64,000 nt of DNA. Source: Alteromonas sp. BL110. GTDB lineage: Bacteria > Pseudomonadota > Gammaproteobacteria > Enterobacterales > Alteromonadaceae. The notes under the pieces were generated by a model, which ran no database searches, was not told the origin of the DNA, and saw only the letters and a program-made list of their open reading frames with translations. Shown here piece after piece: positions 38,000 through 47,985 of the stretch. The DNA is taken from positions 124,001-188,000 of the forward strand of contig NZ_CP031967.1 of NCBI RefSeq assembly GCF_003443615.1, in the 5' to 3' direction. Every line of letters starts with the position of its first letter. Position 1 is the first letter of the stretch. Position numbers and translations under genes: made by a program.

Positions 38000-38278
38000 A
38001 TGAAAAAACTACTTTTAGCTAGCGTTTCTGTAATGGCTTTCGTAAGCGCTGCCGCAAATGCTAACGCACAACCGGAAAAGATCAATCTACAATCGTTAAT
38101 CAACACTGCAATGACCAGTGTAAAAATGGCTGAAGTCCTGCCAGAAAACGATGCTCACATCGTTGTTAAGAAGCAATCAAAGGCAATCTTAGCTGAAGAG
38201 ATTCAGGTTCAGCTTCACAAAAACTTATTAGCAATGGCAAAAGGTGAAGAGCGCGCAACCGCTTCTGAAGCGGAATAA
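38000..38278 (+). CDS. Small exported protein of unknown function
   Basis: 92 residues from ATG 38000, preceded by AGGTG; a GTG two codons upstream is possible. A clear Sec signal peptide (MKKLLLASVSVMAFVSAAANANA, cleavage before QPEK) leads into a ~68-residue mature region rich in Lys, Ala and Glu, predicted helical. No cysteines and no known motif. It is divergent from the GcvA-like gene. Downstream is a perfect hairpin without a T-tract. I do not recognise the family. Confidence 0.75.
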   Translation: MKKLLLASVSVMAFVSAAANANAQPEKINLQSLINTAMTSVKMAEVLPENDAHIVVKKQSKAILAEEIQVQLHKNLLAMAKGEERATASEAE

Positions 38279-38300
38279 GCAACTCACACACCTGATACGC

Positions 38301-38322
38301 ATGCCGGTGCTTGCACCGGCAT
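38301..38322 (+). other. Perfect GC-rich hairpin between the small exported protein and kdsA
   Basis: ATGCCGGTG and CACCGGCAT with a CTTG loop, lying between convergent genes. No T-run on either strand, so it may be a weak or Rho-assisted terminator. Confidence 0.55.
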
Positions 38323-38339
38323 ACGCCATCAACACCAGC

Positions 38340-39197
<858 letters not shown>

Positions 39198-39214
39198 TTA
39201 TTTCCAATTAAATC

Positions 39215-39586
39215 TTAAAAAAGAGGTTGTTTAGTTACCGCAACCATAGCTGTTGCCATTAGTACCACCAATGCTGCGACGAAGAAGCCCCACTTGCTCA
39301 ACTTTGTCTTAGCCTTTTTAAGGGCAAACAACCCAAACACAATGTATAGCACTACGCCGATGACCTTGAATGTGAGCCATGCGTTAACAAATGGGTATTG
39401 AGATAGAATAACACACAGCCAAATTGCGCTGGCTAATAGCACGGTATCAATAATATGAGGAAGAATTCTCACCCATTTTTTGTTTAACGCAGTAGCGTCA
39501 AATTGGCTCCAAATAAACCGAAAGACAAAGAATAAAATGCTTAAGCCAACGGCGGTTAGATGAAGGTGTTTTGCCATCATGTACAT
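39215..39586 (-). CDS. sirB2: SirB2 family membrane protein
   Basis: 123 residues with four transmembrane helices and the SirB pattern KHLHLTAVGLSILFFVFRF at the start, then ILPHIIDTVLLASAIWL. AGGAACAC precedes the first ATG with proper spacing. The family is linked to kdsA and prfA neighbourhoods; in Salmonella it was named for an invasion-gene phenotype, but its biochemical function is unknown. Inner membrane. Forms a pair with kdsA. Confidence 0.92.
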   Translation of the reverse strand: MYMMAKHLHLTAVGLSILFFVFRFIWSQFDATALNKKWVRILPHIIDTVLLASAIWLCVILSQYPFVNAWLTFKVIGVVLYIVFGLFALKKAKTKLSKWGFFVAALVVLMATAMVAVTKQPLF

Positions 39587-39898
39587 AGTGTGTTCCTGTT
39601 TTTATTAGATGATGAGCCTGCTGCTCGTTACTCTAACACATGTGCTAAATGGGCATTGCTTAATCTTTAATATGAAAATCACGACGCGTTTTAAAGACGG
39701 TTGAATTTTGGACGACATCTTTAAGGTCTTTTTTTATATGAGCTTTAGCAATGCACAATTATCTGAGAATCACGTTTCAAGGTACGAGCCGTAATCTTAA
39801 AGGCAGGTGTATTTGGTTACACCTGCCTTATTTTTATAGCGCGTATTTAAACGCTGTTATTGTAACGTATTACAGTACGTAAATAACGGGGAAATGCA
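39587..39898. other. Intergenic region between sirB2 and the HD-GYP regulator
   Basis: 312 bp. It holds the stem-loop at 39799-39835 and presumably the promoter for sirB2-kdsA, which breaks the usual prmC-sirB2 linkage. No gene or repeat seen in the rest. Confidence 0.5.
39799..39835. terminator. Terminator hairpin downstream of the HD-GYP regulator
   Basis: AAGGCAGGTGTA and TACACCTGCCTT form a 12-bp stem with a 6-nt loop. The T-tract is better on the plus strand (TTATTTTTAT) than on minus (TTTAAG), yet the neighbouring genes are both on minus, so it most likely ends the 41464-39899 transcript. Confidence 0.75.
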
Positions 39899-41464
39899 TC
39901 ATTGCGCATCATGATATTGAGCTTGTATTGCTATAAAAGCGGAAAGGTCATTTAGCATACATTCAACCAAATGAGGGTCAAAGTGTTTACCACTTTCCTC
40001 TTTTAATACTGCTTCCACCTTGTCAATTGTCCACGCAGGCTTATAGGGTCGCGAATTTATCAGGGCATCAAACACATCTACTAAGGTGGCGATACGGCTT
40101 TTAATATCTATTTCTTCGCCTTTTAGCCCTTCAGGATACCCTGTTCCATCCCAGCGCTCATGGTGTTGCTTCGCTAACATAGCGGCAAGCTGAACTGTTG
40201 GGCGGCTTGAGTCTTGCAAAATTTGATATCCAAACTCTGCATGCTGACGTATGTTAAAAATTTCTTCTTCGGATAAAGGCGTTGTTTTTTGTAAAATAGC
40301 TTTTGGCACAATAGAGGTACCAATATCATGCAGTGGTATAGCAAGGCGCAGAGCATCAACTTCCTGTTCACTAAGCCCTGCTTTTTCTGCCAATAGTTGC
40401 GCCATCTCAACCATTCTCGTTAGGTGGTTTGACGCATTTGATTCATGCTCTAAAGCGCGACCTAAGCGTTCAATAATTTCTTTCTGCGTTGCTTCAACAT
40501 CAACGGTTTTTAGTACGTTGTCAAACGCCAGCTGCACACTATCTGAAAAGCGTTTCACCAAATGTCGATCATTATCACCAATTCTTCTGGGCAAGCCAGA
40601 CAAATACAAAAGTGCACCGTCGTGAGTTTTGCTGTTGCAGTAAGCCACCACATGATCTTCTGCATATACAATCTGCTTATCGCGCATTGCTTGTGTACAC
40701 AAGGCATATTCTTCTGCACTAATCGCCTCTTTTAGCGGTACGCCTTCTTTGCTGGCATATTCGCCATTTCCTGCAAACACATACAGTTCGTCTTCGCCCA
40801 ATTGACTATTAGTTGTATTGATTGTTCGCGATGTCGTGGCAACCGCAGTAGTGATATAGGCGGCATCTTTCGAACAGCCTAAAATCGAAGCCAGCTGTTG
40901 GATAATACCCTGCATGAATTTTTCGAGAGAACGTGAAGAAAATAAATCCACAGATGCATCAATGATTTTTTCAAGACCACGCCTATTTTCTTCAATAACA
41001 ATAATATCGCGATAAGAGCGAAGCGCTGCGATAATAACAGTAAATAGCTTTTGCGCCGTTAGCTCGGTTTTTGATTTGTAGTCATTGATGTCGTAATTGA
41101 TGATGACATCTTTTTCTGGTGCTTGGCCTGGCTGGCCAGTACGTAAAATAATGCGAGTGAAGTGATTGTCGAGCTCGTTGCGGATGTAGTCAGCCACTTG
41201 AAGGCCGGCATCATCGGCTTCCATCACTACGTCGAGTAACACAACGGCTATATCGTCATGGGTTTTAAATATAGATTTGGCTTCTTCGCCACTGTATGCG
41301 CTAACAAACTCTAGGGATTTACCATTTAAGCTAAAATCATTCAGCGCCAGCTTAGTAACGGCGTGCACTTCAGGTTCATCATCAACGATAAGTACTTTCC
41401 AGCTACCCAGATCATCCACTTCATTTTCATCGTCGTCTTCTGCGAAAAGAAAGTCATCATTCAT
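39899..41464 (-). CDS. Response regulator with REC, DUF3369 and HD-GYP domains
   Basis: 521 residues. A REC receiver (residues ~22-150) has the acidic pocket VDDE and phospho-acceptor Asp78 (VVLLDVVMEAD). DUF3369 spans ~160-320 (ENRRGLEKIIDASVDLF). The C-terminal HD-GYP domain has the metal-binding HD pair at 379-380 (PLHDIGTS), the HHERWDGTGYP signature with GYP at 442-444, and a DVFDAL segment. It is a predicted c-di-GMP phosphodiesterase controlled by phosphorylation. No cognate kinase is adjacent. It sits between prmC and sirB2-kdsA, splitting a gene block that is contiguous in E. coli. Cytoplasmic. Confidence 0.95.
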   Translation of the reverse strand: MNDDFLFAEDDDENEVDDLGSWKVLIVDDEPEVHAVTKLALNDFSLNGKSLEFVSAYSGEEAKSIFKTHDDIAVVLLDVVMEADDAGLQVADYIRNELDNHFTRIILRTGQPGQAPEKDVIINYDINDYKSKTELTAQKLFTVIIAALRSYRDIIVIEENRRGLEKIIDASVDLFSSRSLEKFMQGIIQQLASILGCSKDAAYITTAVATTSRTINTTNSQLGEDELYVFAGNGEYASKEGVPLKEAISAEEYALCTQAMRDKQIVYAEDHVVAYCNSKTHDGALLYLSGLPRRIGDNDRHLVKRFSDSVQLAFDNVLKTVDVEATQKEIIERLGRALEHESNASNHLTRMVEMAQLLAEKAGLSEQEVDALRLAIPLHDIGTSIVPKAILQKTTPLSEEEIFNIRQHAEFGYQILQDSSRPTVQLAAMLAKQHHERWDGTGYPEGLKGEEIDIKSRIATLVDVFDALINSRPYKPAWTIDKVEAVLKEESGKHFDPHLVECMLNDLSAFIAIQAQYHDAQ

Positions 41465-41621
41465 CTGGTACGTCCTGTCCTGTAAGAGATTGTTTAACTT
41501 GGCGCTTTTTAGTTTTCTTTGATGCTACACAAATACTAATGCAAAACCAGATATAAGCAAGTTTGCAATTAAATAGCGATGGTTACTGCCAATTTAATGC
41601 GTGATGAAGGTAATTAGAGAG

Positions 41622-42461
41622 CTAACGCCACTGGCCTAGCGTCACGCGGTCGTTGTTACCGAAATCTTTGACAGTCTTAACCTTAACAAAGCCTGCATCA
41701 GTGAGCAGTGTATTAACCGCACTTCCTTGGCTGAAGCCGTGCTCGAAGGCTAACAAAGCCCCTTTCTTGAGGTATTCAGGTGCATTCTTGATGATGTGTT
41801 TTATATCGTCTAAACCATCATAACCCGAGGTCAAGGCTGTTTTCGGTTCAAAACGCACGTCGCCCTCATCAAGATACGGGCTGGTTTCTTCAATATAAGG
41901 CGGGTTTGAAACAATGATGTCGAAGGTCTGGCCGTCAAGTGCACTAAACCAGTCACTTTGCACGAAGCGGGCATTAATTAAGTTGTTAGCTTGTGCATTA
42001 CGAGTAGCAAGTTTTACCGCTCCCTGCTGGAAGTCCACACCAGTAACTGATGCTTCAGGTAATTCGCTTGCTAACGCCAGAGCAATAGCGCCCGTCCCTG
42101 TTCCTAAGTCACAGATTGATAGAGGCTGAGATGGGTGTTCGCTGGCCCAGTTAAGCACCTGCTCAACCAATACTTCAGTGTCAGGGCGCGGAATCAAAGT
42201 ATCCGGCGAGGTAAATAGTGACAGGGTCCAGAAATCGCGCTTGCCGATAATATAAGCAACAGGTTCACCGCGTTTTCTTTTAGTCACGGCTGCTTCAAGT
42301 TGCGCGAGCTCTGCAGCGGTTAAGGTCTTATCTGGCCATGTAAACAGATAAGTTTGTGACTTACCGAGAATATTGGCCAACATAATTTTGGCATCAACAG
42401 AGGGTGATTCTCCACCCTCCAATTGCTCAACAGCCCATGCCAGGGCGCTATCTATGCGCAT
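41622..42461 (-). CDS. prmC: Peptide chain release factor N5-glutamine methyltransferase
   Basis: 279 residues. Methylates the Gln of the GGQ motif in RF1 and RF2. The helical N-terminal domain is followed by a Rossmann methyltransferase with SAM motif ICDLGTGTGAIALALA and the substrate-binding NPPY (IVSNPPYIEE). It lies 33 bp downstream of prfA, which encodes one of its substrates; the two are presumably co-transcribed. No strong ribosome binding site at the ATG. Confidence 0.97.
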   Translation of the reverse strand: MRIDSALAWAVEQLEGGESPSVDAKIMLANILGKSQTYLFTWPDKTLTAAELAQLEAAVTKRKRGEPVAYIIGKRDFWTLSLFTSPDTLIPRPDTEVLVEQVLNWASEHPSQPLSICDLGTGTGAIALALASELPEASVTGVDFQQGAVKLATRNAQANNLINARFVQSDWFSALDGQTFDIIVSNPPYIEETSPYLDEGDVRFEPKTALTSGYDGLDDIKHIIKNAPEYLKKGALLAFEHGFSQGSAVNTLLTDAGFVKVKTVKDFGNNDRVTLGQWR

Positions 42462-42494
42462 TATTTTTTAAACTACTTTGGCCGTAAGACGAAA

Positions 42495-43580
42495 TTATTC
42501 GTCAGAGAGCGAGGCTAATAAATCAGCCTGATGTTCTTGCAAAATCGGATCAACGAGCTGTTTTAGATCACCTTCTATTACTTCATCTAAACGATAGATA
42601 GTCAGGTTAATACGGTGATCGGTAACACGACCTTGCGGGAAGTTGTAAGTACGAATTCGCTCTGAACGATCACCACTACCGACTAAGCTCTTACGGGTAG
42701 AAGCCTCTTCTGCCGCGCGCTTTTCTTCTTCAATTTGGTTTAAACGCGCTTGAAGCACTGACATAGCTTTAGCGCGGTTTTTATGCTGAGAGCGCTCGTC
42801 CTGACACTCCACAACCAAACCTGTTGGCAAGTGAGTAATACGAATAGCAGAGTCAGTTTTGTTAACGTGCTGACCACCTGCACCCGATGCGCGGAAGGTA
42901 TCGATACGAAGCTCAGCCGGGTTAATTTCGATAGCCTCTGACTCAGGGATTTCAGGCAATACTGCAACGGTACACGCAGAGGTGTGAATACGACCTTGTG
43001 ATTCGGTCTCAGGTACACGCTGTACGCGGTGACCGCCCGACTCAAACTTCAGCACACCGTAAACGCCATCGCCACTAACGTTAGCAACTACCTCTTTGTA
43101 GCCACCGTGTTCACTTTCATTGGCATTCACCAACTCAACACGCCATCCGCGGCTTTCTGCGTAACGGCTATACATACGGAACAAGTCGCCAGCAAATATT
43201 GCCGCCTCGTCGCCACCCGCACCTGCGCGGATTTCTAAGAAGCAGTTATTGTCATCGTTTGGATCTTTAGGCAGCAGTAAAACCTGAAGCTCAGTTTCTA
43301 GACGTTCAATTTCTGCCTTTGCTTCTTTCATCTCTTCTTGTGCCATTTCACGCATTTCAGCATCGTCTTCATTCAGCATTTCTTGCGCTGAACTTAAGTT
43401 TTCTTGTGCTTGTTGATATGCATTAAAACCAGCAACAACATCTTCTAGCTGACTGAACTCTTTTGACAAGTTGCGAAACTTATCCTGATCGCCGATAACA
43501 TCAGGGTCACCGAGTAACGCCTGAACTTCTTCGAAACGCTCGACTAAGTGTTCGAGTTTCCTAACTACCGACTCTTTCAT
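42495..43580 (-). CDS. prfA: Peptide chain release factor 1
   Basis: 361 residues. Recognises UAA and UAG stop codons and triggers peptide release. The GGQ loop is in [15 protein letters not shown], and the codon-recognition tripeptide appears in the [11 protein letters not shown] region, the PxT type typical of RF1 rather than the SPF of RF2. Coiled-coil N-terminal domain in residues ~1-110. Between hemA (15 bp upstream) and prmC, as in E. coli. Confidence 0.98.
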   Translation of the reverse strand: MKESVVRKLEHLVERFEEVQALLGDPDVIGDQDKFRNLSKEFSQLEDVVAGFNAYQQAQENLSSAQEMLNEDDAEMREMAQEEMKEAKAEIERLETELQVLLLPKDPNDDNNCFLEIRAGAGGDEAAIFAGDLFRMYSRYAESRGWRVELVNANESEHGGYKEVVANVSGDGVYGVLKFESGGHRVQRVPETESQGRIHTSACTVAVLPEIPESEAIEINPAELRIDTFRASGAGGQHVNKTDSAIRITHLPTGLVVECQDERSQHKNRAKAMSVLQARLNQIEEEKRAAEEASTRKSLVGSGDRSERIRTYNFPQGRVTDHRINLTIYRLDEVIEGDLKQLVDPILQEHQADLLASLSDE

Positions 43581-43595
43581 ATGCTTCTTATTACC

Positions 43596-44870
43596 TTATT
43601 TATTATTGTCTGACGAAAAGTCAGATAAATCTAATGCCTGTCCCATCCAACGGCTTAACGCCGGGTCATCGTGCATGGCAGCCTCGCGTAACGCTAGGGT
43701 CGTTGAATGCAACAGCGTATTGGTTAGTTTATACGCCATTTCTTCTAATACCGTTTCGGCATTCTTACCTTCCGCTAATTGCGCTTTGGCTTTTTCCACA
43801 ATATCGTCACGCTGCGCCATGCCTTTTTGGCGATACTGTCTTACTAAATCTATAGATTGCTGCGACTGTTTCCATGTCATATAATCGCCAGCTTGCTTGT
43901 CGATAAGCTTTTCAGCTTCTTTTGCAGCTTGCTCGCGGTTTTCTAAATTCTTTTGAACAATGTGTTGTAGGTCATCGACAGTATAAAGATAGGCATCACC
44001 TAACTCGTTTACTTCTGACTCTATGTCTCGCGGCACTGCCAAATCGACCAAGAACATTGGCATGTTTCTACGCTGTTTAAGCGCTTTTTCCACCATGCCT
44101 TTGCCAATTAAAGGCAGTTGGCTCGCGGTAGAGCTTATCACGATATCAAAATCTTTTAAGTGCTCTGGTACTTGAGATAAGGTAAACACGCTCGCATCTA
44201 GTGTTTCGGCTAAGGCCTCTGCGCGAGCCACCGTTCTGTTTGCCACGGCCAAGCAGCTTACGCCCTGCTCTTTCAAATGCTGAGCGACAAGTTCGATGGT
44301 TTCGCCAGCTCCCACTAATAGTACTGAACGTTTTGGTAGTTCAGCGAATATATGCTTGGCCAACTGTACGGCGGCATAGGCTACGCTAACTGCGTTTGCC
44401 CCGATATCAGTTTCACTGCGAACTCGCTTCGCCACTGAAAAAGTATGTTGGAACAACTTATCAAACTCGCTGCTCACCATACCTGAATGCTTAGCATCGC
44501 CAAACGCTTGCTTTACCTGCCCTAAAATCTGAGGCTCACCTAAAATCAGTGAATCAAGGCCGCTGGCTACTCGCATTATGTGCTTTACAGCCTCGTCTTG
44601 TGCGAGCACGTAGCTATTACTGGCAATCTCTTCAACATCTAAATGATGAAAGTCACTTAACCATTGTAGAAGCTTTTGACCCGTATCGTCTTGGGTATTG
44701 ACGTAGAGTTCAGTTCGGTTACAGGTGGATACAATGACAGACTCATCTATGCCATCCAGCCTTTTTAAACTCGCAAGCGCTTCCACCAGAGAATCTGGTG
44801 TAAAAGCCACTTTTTCGCGAAGTGCTACTGGTGCTGTTTTGTGGTTAATACCGAGGGCGAGTAAAGTCAT
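43596..44870 (-). CDS. hemA: Glutamyl-tRNA reductase
   Basis: First committed step of C5-pathway haem synthesis: reduces glutamyl-tRNA-Glu to glutamate-1-semialdehyde with NADPH. Start taken at ATG 44868-44870 (MTLLALGINHKTAPV), matching the conserved N-terminus; the open frame runs 16 codons further upstream. 424 residues. The catalytic Cys is in IVSTCNRTELY, the NADPH-binding site in VLLVGAGETIELVA, and the C-terminal coiled dimerisation domain in ~320-415. Divergent from lolB across 131 bp, leads the hemA-prfA-prmC operon. Confidence 0.98.
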   Translation of the reverse strand: MTLLALGINHKTAPVALREKVAFTPDSLVEALASLKRLDGIDESVIVSTCNRTELYVNTQDDTGQKLLQWLSDFHHLDVEEIASNSYVLAQDEAVKHIMRVASGLDSLILGEPQILGQVKQAFGDAKHSGMVSSEFDKLFQHTFSVAKRVRSETDIGANAVSVAYAAVQLAKHIFAELPKRSVLLVGAGETIELVAQHLKEQGVSCLAVANRTVARAEALAETLDASVFTLSQVPEHLKDFDIVISSTASQLPLIGKGMVEKALKQRRNMPMFLVDLAVPRDIESEVNELGDAYLYTVDDLQHIVQKNLENREQAAKEAEKLIDKQAGDYMTWKQSQQSIDLVRQYRQKGMAQRDDIVEKAKAQLAEGKNAETVLEEMAYKLTNTLLHSTTLALREAAMHDDPALSRWMGQALDLSDFSSDNNK

Positions 44871-45001
44871 TAAAATCTGTGCTGGCAACGTCGGAGCGGC
44901 ATTGTACGAAAAACCCAAAATGATTGAAAGTGTTGGTGAAACTGTGTTCCCATAATGTCATAACTAAATGTGTTTTATTTTTATACGGGTGTGTTGCCTT
45001 A

Positions 45002-45628
45002 ATGATTCGCTTATTTTCTTTTTTGTTCGCCATTTGCTTTCTATTAAGTGCATGTACGACCGCTCCGAAAGGCCCAGAAAACGCGGTGAACCTTACCGCG
45101 CAACTCGAAAAAGTGGCTGAAGTCCAACAGTGGCAAATGCGCGGAAAAATTGCGTTTCGCCAAGGAAAAGACGCGGCCAGTCTCAATTTAGTCTGGAAAA
45201 ACGATTTCGGCGATTTTGATTTTCGATTAACTAATTTTTTAGGAGTAAGTTTAGTTAATCTTAGCGTAGATCAGAAACAATCGGTTTTAGAGGCCGATGG
45301 AGAAACCTATGTCGATGCGCTGCCAGAACCTCTAATTTATCGAATTACCGGAATGGTAATACCGGTAGAGCCACTGTTGTCTTGGGTAAAAGGCCTGCCC
45401 CTTAAAGGCGATAAATACACGTTAACCGAAAAAGGGTTGGTGAATACCCTTGAAAGCTATTGCCAAGGGTGCCGTAACTGGCAGGTGACTTACGGCAACT
45501 ATGGTAGTATTGAGTTAGAAGGTGATACGTCTGTATGGCTACCGCACAGCATAACGCTTACCCAGAACGAAACACCGAATATGCCGAAAACCCAACTAAA
45601 AATAAAAATTTACCAATGGACTCTGTAG
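45002..45628 (+). CDS. lolB: Outer membrane lipoprotein LolB
   Basis: Receives lipoproteins from LolA and inserts them in the outer membrane. Start at ATG 45002, which gives a proper lipoprotein signal (MIRLFSFLFAICFLLSAC) with lipobox LSAC and lipidated Cys18; the frame is open further upstream but lacks a signal there. 208 residues. The mature part has the LolA/LolB half-barrel pattern (WQMRGKIAFRQGKDAASLNLVW, FDFRLTNFLG). It overlaps ispE by 13 nt. Divergent from hemA as in E. coli. Confidence 0.95.
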   Translation: MIRLFSFLFAICFLLSACTTAPKGPENAVNLTAQLEKVAEVQQWQMRGKIAFRQGKDAASLNLVWKNDFGDFDFRLTNFLGVSLVNLSVDQKQSVLEADGETYVDALPEPLIYRITGMVIPVEPLLSWVKGLPLKGDKYTLTEKGLVNTLESYCQGCRNWQVTYGNYGSIELEGDTSVWLPHSITLTQNETPNMPKTQLKIKIYQWTL

Positions 45629-46512
45629 TGAATGCATCTGTGATTACGTCAAAAAATTGGTGGCCTTCCCCCGCTAAACTGAATCTTTTCTTACACATTC
45701 TTGGCCGATACGACAACGGATACCATCAGCTTCAAAGCCTTTTTCAAATGCTCGATTACGGCGATGCACTTGCCTTTGACATAGGTAATGAGAACAAAAA
45801 AGGTTTTGATAATTCAAATATTCGTATGGAAGTACCATTAAAAGGTGTACCCGATGATGAGAATTTGATTATAAAAGCAGCGCGACTGCTGGCGACAAAA
45901 ACAAAATGTAATAAAGGTGCCGTTATTTCTTTGGACAAGCGCCTTCCTATGGGTGGCGGCATTGGCGGTGGCTCTTCGAATGCAGCAACAACCCTGGTGG
46001 CGCTTAATCATTTATGGAACACAGGGCTAAGTGAAGACGAACTTGCCGAGTTAGGATTACGTTTAGGCGCGGATGTACCTATTTTCGTACGGGGTTTGAC
46101 AGCATTTGCTGGGGGGATCGGAGAAGAGATAACGCCAGCACCTCAAAAAGAAGTGTACTATTTAGTGGCAAACCCTAACGTTCACGTAAGTACGGCTGAG
46201 GTATTCACTTCACCCGATTTGCCCAGAAATACGCCAGCGATACGTTGGGAAGACTACAAATTTGAAAAAACTTGGAATGATTGTCAGCAATTAGTCGTGA
46301 ATCGCTATCCCGAAGTTGCAAAATTATTACAGTGGTTGGTACACTACGCACCGTCGCGAATGACGGGCACAGGTGCTTGCGTATTTGCCACCTTTTCTGA
46401 CTACGCTTCTGCCGAGCAGGTTAGGGCTAAAATGCCTAAACCTTGGCAGAGTTTTGTCGCAAAAGGTGTGAATCGCTCACCACTATTAGACAAATTAGAA
46501 CAACAAAAATAG
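45616..46512 (+). CDS. ispE: 4-diphosphocytidyl-2-C-methyl-D-erythritol kinase
   Basis: GHMP kinase of the MEP isoprenoid pathway. Start at ATG 45616, overlapping the lolB end by 13 nt in another frame, so translation is probably coupled; no clear Shine-Dalgarno. 298 residues beginning ahead of WWPSPAKLNLFLHI (motif 1). The glycine-rich ATP loop is PMGGGIGGGSSNAATT and the third motif is MTGTGACVFATF. Followed by tRNA-Gln then prs, the order found in many gammaproteobacteria. Confidence 0.97.
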   Translation: MDSVVNASVITSKNWWPSPAKLNLFLHILGRYDNGYHQLQSLFQMLDYGDALAFDIGNENKKGFDNSNIRMEVPLKGVPDDENLIIKAARLLATKTKCNKGAVISLDKRLPMGGGIGGGSSNAATTLVALNHLWNTGLSEDELAELGLRLGADVPIFVRGLTAFAGGIGEEITPAPQKEVYYLVANPNVHVSTAEVFTSPDLPRNTPAIRWEDYKFEKTWNDCQQLVVNRYPEVAKLLQWLVHYAPSRMTGTGACVFATFSDYASAEQVRAKMPKPWQSFVAKGVNRSPLLDKLEQQK

Positions 46513-46545
46513 CGTGTACGCCACATCGGACAAGAACTTAAAAAT

Positions 46546-46621
46546 TGGGGTATAGCCAAGTTGGTAAGGCAGCGGGTTTTGATCCCGCCATTCGTAGGTT
46601 CGAGTCCTGCTACCCCAGCCA
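46546..46621 (+). tRNA. tRNA-Gln (TTG)
   Basis: 76-nt cloverleaf with encoded CCA: acceptor TGGGGTA/TACCCCA, discriminator G, anticodon loop TTTTGAT giving TTG (reads CAA and, by wobble, CAG). It differs from the three tRNA-Gln copies at 54.4-55.0 kb by a G-C instead of A-T pair at the outer end of the T stem (a compensatory double change). Between ispE and prs. Confidence 0.97.
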
Positions 46622-46654
46622 AACCTCTTTTATCAACGCACTGAGGAACCACTT

Positions 46655-47602
46655 GTGCCAGATATGAAGCTCTTTGCAGGTAATGCCGTACCAGAACTTG
46701 CCCAGAAAGTTGCCGATCGCCTCTACACCAAACTTGGAAATGCCAAAGTTGGCCGTTTCAGTGACGGTGAAATCAGCGTAGAAATTCATGAAAACGTCCG
46801 TGGCTCGGACGTTTTTATTATCCAGTCTACGTGTGCGCCTACTAACGATAACCTTATGGAACTTATTGTGATGATCGACGCGTTACGTCGCGCATCCGCT
46901 GGTCGTATTACAGCAGTAATTCCTTACTTTGGTTATGCACGCCAAGACCGTCGTGTTCGTTCAGCTAGGGTGCCAATTACTGCGAAAGTAGTGGCTGACT
47001 TCCTGTCAAACGTGGGTGTTGACCGCGTACTTACTATCGACCTACACGCCGAACAAATTCAAGGCTTCTTTGATGTTCCGGTGGATAACGCATTCGGTAC
47101 TCCTATCCTTCTTGCTGACATGGTAAGACGCGATTTTGCCGACCCTGTTGTTGTTTCTCCTGACATTGGCGGTGTTGTTCGTGCACGTGCTACTGCGAAA
47201 CTACTTAACGACACCGATCTTGCTATTATCGATAAACGTCGCCCTAAAGCGAACGTAGCACAGGTAATGAATATTATTGGTGACGTGAAAGACAGAGACT
47301 GCATCATCGTTGATGACATGATTGATACAGGCGGTACGCTTGCAAAAGCAGCGGAAGCACTTAAAGCACATGGTGCTCGCCGTGTTTATGCTTATGCGAC
47401 TCACGCTATCTTTTCAGGTAACGCTGCAAACAACCTTAAAGAGTCTGTTATCGACGAAATTATCGTTACCGACTCAATCCCATTAAGTGCGGATATGAAG
47501 CAAATCGGAAAAGTAAAACAGCTTACTCTTTCTGAAATGCTCGCTGAAACCATTCGACGCATTAGCAACGAAGAATCCATTTCAGCGATGTTTGAATATT
47601 AA
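46655..47602 (+). CDS. prs: Ribose-phosphate pyrophosphokinase
   Basis: Makes PRPP from ribose 5-phosphate and ATP for nucleotides, His and Trp. 315 residues starting at GTG 46655 with GAGGAACC upstream; E. coli prs also uses GTG and the start [11 protein letters not shown] agrees. Signatures: [28 protein letters not shown] (flexible ATP loop), [18 protein letters not shown], and the PRPP/ribose-5-P loop [10 protein letters not shown]. Ends at a bidirectional terminator. Confidence 0.98.
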   Translation: MPDMKLFAGNAVPELAQKVADRLYTKLGNAKVGRFSDGEISVEIHENVRGSDVFIIQSTCAPTNDNLMELIVMIDALRRASAGRITAVIPYFGYARQDRRVRSARVPITAKVVADFLSNVGVDRVLTIDLHAEQIQGFFDVPVDNAFGTPILLADMVRRDFADPVVVSPDIGGVVRARATAKLLNDTDLAIIDKRRPKANVAQVMNIIGDVKDRDCIIVDDMIDTGGTLAKAAEALKAHGARRVYAYATHAIFSGNAANNLKESVIDEIIVTDSIPLSADMKQIGKVKQLTLSEMLAETIRRISNEESISAMFEY

Positions 47603-47616
47603 TTCAAACTAAAAAA

Positions 47617-47661
47617 CGAGTGAGACGATGTTATTAAAAGCACCGTTTCACTCGCTTTTTC
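47617..47661. terminator. Bidirectional terminator after prs
   Basis: CGAGTGAGACG (47617-47627) pairs with CGTTTCACTCG (47644-47654), one G-T wobble, with a 16-nt loop. T-runs occur on both strands, serving prs and the convergent acidic lipoprotein gene. Confidence 0.9.
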
Positions 47662-47676
47662 TAAGGGAAATTTTGT

Positions 47677-47985
47677 TTAGTTACCCGTTTCGTCTTCTTC
47701 GTCGTCTTCAGGCATATCGACGTCAACTACAGGCACTTCAACTTCTTTAGTCTCTGTTTTTACGTCCACGTCCATAGTATCAACGTCATACTCAGGCATT
47801 TCACCACCTTCAACGTCAACATCCGGCATTTGTCCCTCATCGGTTTTCTTTACTTCATACTCCGGAAGTTCACCAGATTCAACGTCAACATCCGGCATTT
47901 CGCCATCTTCAGTTTTGTTCACGTCACATGCAGTTGCCGCTAGTGCCAAACTCGATACTGCAAAAATTTTAGTTAAGTGCTTCAT
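47677..47985 (-). CDS. Small acidic repeat lipoprotein
   Basis: 102 residues. Lipoprotein signal MKHLTKIFAVSSLALAATAC with lipidated Cys20. The mature 82 residues contain two imperfect ~22-residue repeats of the form (D/E)G(E/Q)MPDVDVE(S/G)GE(L/M)PEY(E/D)V at about residues 26-67, followed by alternating Val-Asp stretches and an Asp/Glu-rich tail. It is highly acidic, with many carboxylates in register, which suggests divalent-cation binding or an extended surface filament, but no known motif is matched. Convergent with prs. Located in the envelope by the lipobox; function unknown. Confidence 0.8.
   Translation of the reverse strand: MKHLTKIFAVSSLALAATACDVNKTEDGEMPDVDVESGELPEYEVKKTDEGQMPDVDVEGGEMPEYDVDTMDVDVKTETKEVEVPVVDVDMPEDDEEDETGN

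Noticed and set aside
43606..43884. Plus-strand frames antisense to hemA
   Set aside because: hemA is fully supported by conserved motifs; these are out-of-frame shadows.
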